From: Leptopterna dolabrata
Taxonomy: Eukaryota > Arthropoda > Insecta > Hemiptera > Miridae
Assembly (NCBI GenBank): GCA_954871275.1
Contig: OX940985.1
Coordinates: 3,720,001-3,784,000 of the forward strand
Length of the DNA stretch: 64,000 nt
Reading direction: 5' to 3'
How positions within the stretch are numbered: the stretch's first letter is position 1; each line of letters begins with the position of its first letter. Below are positions 58,223 through 64,000 of the stretch, one piece after another. A model generated the notes under the pieces. It saw nothing but the letters and a program-made list of their open reading frames with translations, was not told the origin of the DNA and ran no database searches. The position numbers were made by a program, and so were the translations under genes.

Positions 58223-58694
58223 TGAACAGCTTGTACTTTGCGCTTCTCACCTTTTTCTTCAACAAAATTATGTGTTGTTTGCAACGATTATTCAACGGCA
58301 TGTAGCAGAAAGTGTCCACAAGTGTCGCCCCATATTCAATAAATTTAACAGCCATGTAGTCAAAGGCATTACGCCTTTGACAGAGTGGACACAGTGGACC
58401 CTCGAGAGTTCATCACTGGTCAAGAAGGGCTATCGATTAGCTTCCACTATACCGACCCCATCTTCACCGGAACAATAAACGACTCGAGAACAGCCACTGT
58501 CACATACCTCAGCAGCGACAGAGTACCTGGTTGTAAACAGATGTTATTTCGATGAGGCCAAGGAATTGACAGTTGAGATGGACGCTCACATTTTACACAT
58601 ACACTCACTCAAATTGTACAACAAACTGTTCACTAATAGAAAGAATGAACTAGAGGACAGACCCAATCCTGTTCTAAAACGTCTGCCAGTTTGA
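58223..58694. other. Coding-like stretch of unknown origin
   Basis: Base composition is more balanced than the surroundings. One plus frame is open for 68 codons (58272-58478, no recognised motif). A second, around 58530-58690, reads as a plausible protein (YFDEAKELTVEMDAHILHIH). They are in different frames, so if coding this is broken. Not recognised. It may be a decayed gene or element ORF. Confidence 0.25.
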
Positions 58695-59608
58695 GTAGGC
58701 ACTATAGCTTCCTCACTTGAATCACATGAACGTGTAGAATAGTTGGGTAGGTTCATTTTGATACGGGACCATCTGCGATCCAACCCGCGTGTACCCTCAA
58801 AATTTCAGCTCTCTACGACTATTTTTCGCGTAGTTAGCAGCGTTTACAAGGAAACGGGCAGGATTTCAGGTTCGCGCATGCGCAGAGGAAGTTACACTAC
58901 GATTTCAATGAATTCATGCGGAACTATCAAAGAATATTCTTGATCGACCCTCCAAATCTGACCTCATTTCAACGATATTTAAAGTAGTTAAGGGCGTTTC
59001 AAGTATTTCACTTTTGCGCATGCGCAGACGAAACGATTTCCATGATTTTGAAACGGGACCATCTGCGATCGAACCCGCGTGTACCCTCAAAATTTCAGCT
59101 CTCTACGACTATTTTTCGCGTAGTTAGAAGCGTTACAAGGAAACGGTCAACAGTTCATGTTCGCGCATGTGCAGACAAATGAAATTCATATGGAACTATC
59201 AAAGTATTATTCCTGATCGACCCTCCAAATCTGACCTCATTTCAACGATATTTAAGGTAGTTAAGGGCGTTTCAAGTATTTCACGTTTGCGCATGCGCAG
59301 ACGAAACGATTTCCATGATTTTGAAACGGGACCATCTGCGATCCTACCCGCTTGTACCCTCAAAAGTTCAGCTCTCTACGACTGTTTTTCGGGTAGTTAC
59401 GTGCGTTACAAAAAAATTGTCAACATTTCATGTTCGCGCATGCGCAGACGAAAGTTACCGTACGATTCCAATGAAATTCAATTGGAACTATCTAGGTATT
59501 ATTCCTGATCGACCCTCCAAATCTGACCTCATTTCAACGATATTTAAGGTAGTCAAGGGCGTTTCAAGTATTTCACGTTTGCGCATGCGCTGACGAAAGT
59601 TACTGTAA
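58695..59608 (+). mobile_element. Family D element with tandem 290-bp units
   Basis: It starts GCTTCCTCACTTGAATCAC like 13586. Alternating blocks (CCAAATCTGACCTCATTTCA and CTCTCTACGACTATTTTTCG) repeat about every 290 bp. GCGCATGCGC sites occur at 58874, 59016, 59289, 59436 and 59581. The expected tail is displaced by the A' element inserted at 59611; a D tail appears at 60646-60942. Confidence 0.65.
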
Positions 59609-59610
59609 TT

Positions 59611-60471
59611 AGCGAATTTTCGAAGAAAAGGAAGCTATTGTTCTCGGTCCAAAATTTTTAAAACTCGAATTTCCGAAAGATTTTTATACCAAAATCCGTT
59701 TCAGACTATCCTGAATTCCCTGCCGAAAGACACCAAAAATTATATGTATATATATATATATTTATATATTTATATATATATTTATATATATATTTATATA
59801 TGTATGTGTCATTCCAGACGATAACTCTCGAAAGAATTGAGATAAAAAGTTCAAATTTGCACGAAAAATCTGTCTTGGCAATCGACAGGCTAAGTTCGAA
59901 GATGGGCAGAATCGGGTCACCCTAAGGGGGAGTTTTGGGGAGTTTTAGGGGGGGAAAATTACCCATAAATTCCCAAAATGAAAAAGTCTGACAAGTGACA
60001 CCTCATTTTAAAGGTTTTTGTACGCTGAACACGATGGTGAAATCAGAATTGCGATATCTCATTCCATTCTCAAACTGGAGCACTTTGAAGATGAAGGAAC
60101 GTGGTTATTTCTTGAGATGTTCTTCCTGGTTCGTCTGCTCTAATCTGATAACGGAATGGGATATCGCAATTCTGACTTCACCATCGTGTTCAGCGTTGGA
60201 AAATCTACAAACCGAGGTGTTACTCGGCAAAAAATGGAACAAAAAATTTGTTACGTACCCAATACCTACTCTTCTGGTATTCAAAACATTTTTGATTTCC
60301 CCCTCCCCCTCCTTCCACCCCAAATTTTACTTTGCGTAAAACTACTCCTGTTTTAATTTTGTATCAAGTTGGGAAAACATTGGCCGAAAATTAATTTTCA
60401 GAAAATTTTAGGCGGAGGAGGAAGATGCCGAAAACTTCGAAAATTCGCTCTTATAGCCATGCTGCATGACT
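59611..60471 (+). mobile_element. Family A' element, plus strand
   Basis: It runs from AGCGAATTTTCGAAGAAAAG through TATATATATTTATATA repeats to TTCGAAAATTCGCTC and AGCCATGCTGCATGACT (60455-60471). Nearly identical to 6039-6881 inverted. TT precedes the 5' end. Confidence 0.65.
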
Positions 60472-60645
60472 GTGGTTTTGAACTCATTCGTCTGCTCAAC
60501 AACCAACCGGAGTTTCAGAAAGATCCTATTCTTTGTTGGCTCCACCTAATTAAAGGGTACCGAGAATAATTTCGACACCGGCTAAGGATACTTTCCAACT
60601 GCACCAACACTTCACTAGATCATTTGATTTTTCAAATTGCAATGG
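60472..60645. other. No feature seen
   Basis: Short stretch between A' and a D tail; no motif. Confidence 0.4.
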
Positions 60646-60942
60646 TGCACGAAAAAATATTCCTTCAAGTGTTTTTTTCAATTTTTCTTGTATGGGACCG
60701 TCTGTGGCCCAACCCGCACATACCCTCTTAATTGCAGCCCATTCCGGCCATTATTTCGGGTAGTTATGGGCGTTACAAGGAATTACCACAGACAGACAGA
60801 CGGACAGACACGGAACCAAAAATGATCCTCGATGTCTGAAACGCAAAATGGTAGTGGAAATTTTCATTTTCGAGGACATAAATTTTTGTTCACTCAATCA
60901 CGAACCCAAGGCTTCCTTACCTTCGGTAGTGAGGAAGTAAAA
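60646..60942 (+). mobile_element. Family D 3' part
   Basis: GGGACCGTCTGTGGCCCAAC, ACAGACAGACAGACGGACAG, CGCAAAATGGTAGTGGAAAT and the terminal hairpin GGCTTCCTTACCTTCGGTAG then TGAGGAAGTAAAA (about 60911-60938). Confidence 0.7.
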
Positions 60943-61611
60943 AACTTCTCTCAACTTCCTTGACTTTGCTCACTCGAGTGCTACTGCTACCTGAGCTTCT
61001 TCCATTATATTGCATTGTATTACCGTTCGCCTGTACCTTCACTCTTCAGTACCTACACTACCAAAGTGGTGTTGAAGGAAAGGAAATGTGGGCGCGGATG
61101 AACAGTATTTCTAGCAATACTCAAAAGTTAAGCGGGCTTGCATATCACTCACTATTAGGGGGCTTCAACTTGGTCGCACAATAATATTATTAGGAGGTTG
61201 GTTAACAAAGACATTATATTTACCCTCCCCAGATAATGGTAATAATAATAATAATAATAATACATACATACATACATACAGGCCATTCAACTAATGATAT
61301 AGGCTGGTACGCACCTCCAAGACGGAAAGACTTCATTCTGTTAATAACTGTAAGACGGAATACTCAATTATTGAGATATGCGTTGCCGATGCGTGCTGCT
61401 CTGCCCCATGTTCAGGCCATACAGGCAAAATATGTACCGAACTATTGTGGTAGTAGTGCAGTCTCCATAGAAGATGCCTGCTCACCTGGGATGGCAATGT
61501 TGCCTTTTTCGTGGACGTATTTAGATTTAGTGTACAGTCCTTAAAAATGAGAGCGTTCTCGTTGAATTTATAGTATGATAAGCATGAATTATATATGGCG
61601 ATCTACACGAC
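60943..61611. other. Low-repeat stretch with a weak coding candidate
   Basis: Contains (AAT)n at 61232-61262 and (CATA)n at about 61262-61280. An open frame of unclear origin follows. Confidence 0.4.
61281..61544 (+). CDS. Exon-like ORF, unrecognised
   Basis: After CATACATACAG, which could act as a splice acceptor, the frame reads GHSTNDIGWYAPPRRKDF, then RRNTQLLRYALPMRAALPH, and ends VYSP-stop. The WY...RRK...LL pattern faintly recalls the C-terminal region of insect odorant receptors, but the end does not fit and no search was possible. It may be a decayed exon or chance. There is no in-frame ATG of note near the presumed acceptor. Confidence 0.2.
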   Translation, partial: GHSTNDIGWYAPPRRKDFILLITVRRNTQLLRYALPMRAALPHVQAIQAKYVPNYCGSSAVSIEDACSPGMAMLPFSWTYLDLVYSP

Positions 61612-63597
61612 AATATACAGAGAAACTGTGCAAAGTATTACACAGCGATTTATTATTTACCTGTATACAGGGTGTTTCTTAAGTAGTGAACCACCCTTTC
61701 TAACTACGTTATTTTCAGGAAAATGAAAAAAAGCTTCTAAAGTAACCCCCCTTCATTTTTTACAATGAATTCAAATATCTCATTCCCGCACTTTGCGCAT
61801 GCGCAGAAACATGCGCAATTGACACCAACTTCGGTTTTTCAAATAGGTACCCTAATTTTTTATTGCAGATTCAGATTCTACGTAAAATTTCATGAACATT
61901 TGACCCCTCAATCGATAAATTTGACTGCGCAGAACCTGTTCTGCGAGCGTGCAAAGTTGCTCAGCTGCCAAATTTCGCAAAACTTGGCGTCTAGTAATCC
62001 CCAAGTGTGGCACATGGTTTTTCATTGTTTTTCAACGCTGATTCACATGGTGCTATCCGTTTTTTGATTTGACTCGATTTGAACGAAATAATGGCCAAAA
62101 GTCGGTTATTTTGTACGAAAAAAAAAACGTGTTTTGAGGCGTGTGTTTGCACATGAATTAATTACCTACTCGAACCAAAATATTTTTTATAAATTTAATT
62201 TTCCTCTCCCTTTCGAAACTCGGGCTTGGAACCGGCTATGGCGGGATTAATAATAAATTTGTCAAATTGGCGCGCTTAATGATGAATGGGTGAGAAGAGC
62301 GCAAGCCTGTGTAGAAGACAATGGACGTCAGTTTGAACGGATTATGTAATTTCTTATTTTATTTTAGAAGAAGTTTTCTTTTATTTTTTTATTTTTTATT
62401 TTTTATTTTTTTTAAAGGAAAATTCCGTTTTATTAAGAAGAAAAATTTATTTTTAATCCCGCCATAGCCGGTTCCAAGCCCGAGTTTCGAAAGGGAGAGG
62501 AAAATTAAATTTATAAAAAATATTTTGGTTCGAGTAGGTAATTAATTCATGTGCAAACACACGCCTCAAAACACGTTTTTTTTTTCGTACAAAATAACCG
62601 ACTGTTGGCCATTATTTCGTTCAAATCGAGTCAAATCAAAAAACGGATAGCACCATGTGAATCAGCGTTGAAAAACAATGAAAAATCATGTGCCACACTT
62701 GGGGATTACTAGACGCCAAGTTTTGCGAAATTTGGCAGCTGAGCAACTTTGCACGCTCGCAGAACAGGTTCTGCGCAGTCAAATTCATCGATTGAGGGGT
62801 CAAATGTTCATGAAATTTTACGTAGAATCTGAATCTGCAATAAAAAATTAGGGTACCCATTTGAAAAACCGAAGTTGGTGTCAATTGCGCATGTTTCTGC
62901 GCATGCGCAAAGTGCGGGAATGAGATATTTGAATTCATTGTAAAAAATGAAGGGGGGTTACTTTAGAAGCTTTTTTTCATTTTCCTGAAAATAACGTAGT
63001 TAGAAAGGGTGGTTCACTACTTAAGAAACACCCTGTAGATGCCCCTTCTGAGTAGATCACTGTTTTCTGTGGTCAATACCTATCCTCGAGCTCCCCCAGG
63101 AAAGACCTAAATCGAGTACTGTAGCCGGCCCGGGAATTAGAGTTTCATAAAAATGCGCGGGATACAATAACTCAATCATTAATTTTTGTTCTTATTCATG
63201 ATGCATAACGTTTGTTCATCTTAAAAAATTACATATCAACAAAATCAAATGAAATTATGTAGTATCACAGAACAACCAAATGAACTTCATACAGCCATCC
63301 GTGATATAATCAGGTGCTTCTCGTACGTAGCAATGATATCTGGGCGGGATTTATACCGTTTCATTCACGATCATGTTGACAAAGCTTTTCAGTGCAAATT
63401 TCAGGGCCTTAAAGTGAACGAACGGCTGGACGTACAATGCTCCGGGTGGTATGGTGTATAGCGGACGGACCGATTTTTCTTTTTAAACTCCATGTTCGGA
63501 TTCTACGGATCTTGAAAGGGAAACCACCAAAAGGGGGGGGGGGGGGGGTCCATGCTCGATTCCAAATGTTTATTATTGAACTTAATGAACCAAACAT
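61612..63597 (+). mobile_element. Family B element split by a mariner-like insertion
   Basis: The 5' part 61618-61667 (AAACTGTGCAAAGTATTACA) and the 3' part 63036-63597 match 4409-5279. The break is at TACCTGTATA, where the palindromic element sits. The 3' end is diverged (TTATTGAACTTAATGAACCA). Confidence 0.65.
61668..63035. mobile_element. Mariner-like palindromic element (584-bp arms)
   Basis: Perfect termini CAGGGTGTTTCTTAAGTAGT (61668) and inverted (ending 63035) are flanked by TA on each side (61666-61667 and 63036-63037), the Tc1/mariner target. The arms are 61668-62251 and 62452-63035. They are nearly identical, with one or two differences per 100 bases, around a spacer of about 200 bp. 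Both arms carry a TGCGCATGCGCA site. No transposase is seen; the 100-codon frames in the arms are mirror images with no motif. The unoccupied site is seen at about 4450. Confidence 0.75.
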
Positions 63598-64000
63598 TCC
63601 TGCCCGTACGCCGTACATCTTCTTCACACTTTCCTTAGTTACCATGAACCAAAATTAATATTACCATACCTTGCGGAGGAAGTCACTAGCTGGTTGAGTA
63701 CGGATTTTACGTCACTAGTGACGATGGATTCCTCCTGAAGGTATGGTAATAATACTTCTTGCACTGGTGGAGATAACCCTTTAGATTCAACACCAGAATT
63801 AACGAAATCTGGTGTGTGGGTCCCACTTGGGATCTAGTTGGTCAACTAAGCTCGGCAAAAGGAAGACATTCGTAAGGGTAATAGCCCGTATCTTGAAAAC
63901 TTGCGATGGAAAGTGTCGTGGTACCCCTCTAGAATACCTCACAAGTGGCATAGGTAGTCCTCTCACTCCTCCTCACGGCTCCTAATGACCTCCTAATGAC
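63598..64000 (-). mobile_element. Family B fragment, minus strand, running off the window
   Basis: CTTTCCTTAGTTACCATGAA and GGGATCTAGTTGGTCAACTA are minus-strand B body. It abuts a plus-strand B at 63597 and is interrupted by a small inverted repeat at 63659-63751. From about 63860 the sequence is not recognised. Confidence 0.5.
63659..63751. mobile_element. Small inverted-repeat element (about 93 bp)
   Basis: ATTACCATACCTTGCGGAGGA is mirrored by TTCCTCCTGAAGGTATGGTAAT. A second inner repeat GTCACTAGC/GTCACTAGTGAC gives a double hairpin. It interrupts family B sequence (ACCAAAATTAAT ... AGAATTAACGAAATC), so it is, or is part of, an insertion. Confidence 0.5.

Noticed and set aside
61765..62938. 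Two nearly identical 100-codon frames
   Set aside because: They are mirror images in the arms of a palindromic element and have no domain pattern.

Overview
This 64-kb window is repeat-dense eukaryotic DNA, most likely from an arthropod and probably an insect. The pointers are AT-rich sequence with many TAGGTACCTACCTA-type strings, a LINE of arthropod style, hAT and Tc1/mariner-type inverted-repeat elements, and no bacterial gene layout. The species is not fixed by anything I can see; a hemipteran is a guess. I find no complete host gene, no rRNA, no credible intact tRNA and no CRISPR. Nearly all recognisable sequence is transposable elements, their nested fragments, and tandem arrays.

Layout. 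0-9 kb: dispersed element copies (called here families A, B and C), a region with a hammerhead-like RNA fold, and an 82-bp-arm hairpin. 9-12 kb: a 1.8-kb unclassified inverted-repeat element inside a family B copy. 13-26 kb: a four-level nest. A hAT-like foldback element (14344-26249, 8-bp target duplication) contains a family A element (16479-25716). That contains a near full-length LINE (17476-25460) with an intact endonuclease/reverse-transcriptase ORF. The LINE's ORF1 is split by a second hAT-like element (21736-24801, 8-bp duplication). 26.7-30 kb: a pile of family C copies inserted in each other. 32.4-41 kb: an 8.6-kb satellite array of 230-bp units with higher-order repeats. 41-53 kb: C and D copies, a (CTATA)n microsatellite, a third hAT-like element, a 116-bp tandem repeat, and a long inverted copy of the repeat seen at 22-24 kb. 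53-64 kb: a fourth hAT-like element with a transposase relic, an uninterrupted family A copy, D and A-type copies, and a mariner-like palindrome with 584-bp arms.

Main reading. Families A, B/C and D look unrelated in sequence but share a plan: short subterminal inverted repeats and a hairpin at the 3' end, with internal tandem repeats in A and D. This is the plan of non-autonomous helentron (rolling-circle) elements such as Drosophila DINE-1. For family A an empty site within the window supports insertion in a T-run without target duplication. No Rep/helicase gene is present, so the mobilising partner is elsewhere. Other points of interest are covariation in the D terminal hairpin, perfect NRF-1/Ewg-type palindromes spread by D, a YY1/Pho-type motif just inside the LINE 5' end, and several long inverted repeats that would give double-stranded RNA if transcribed.
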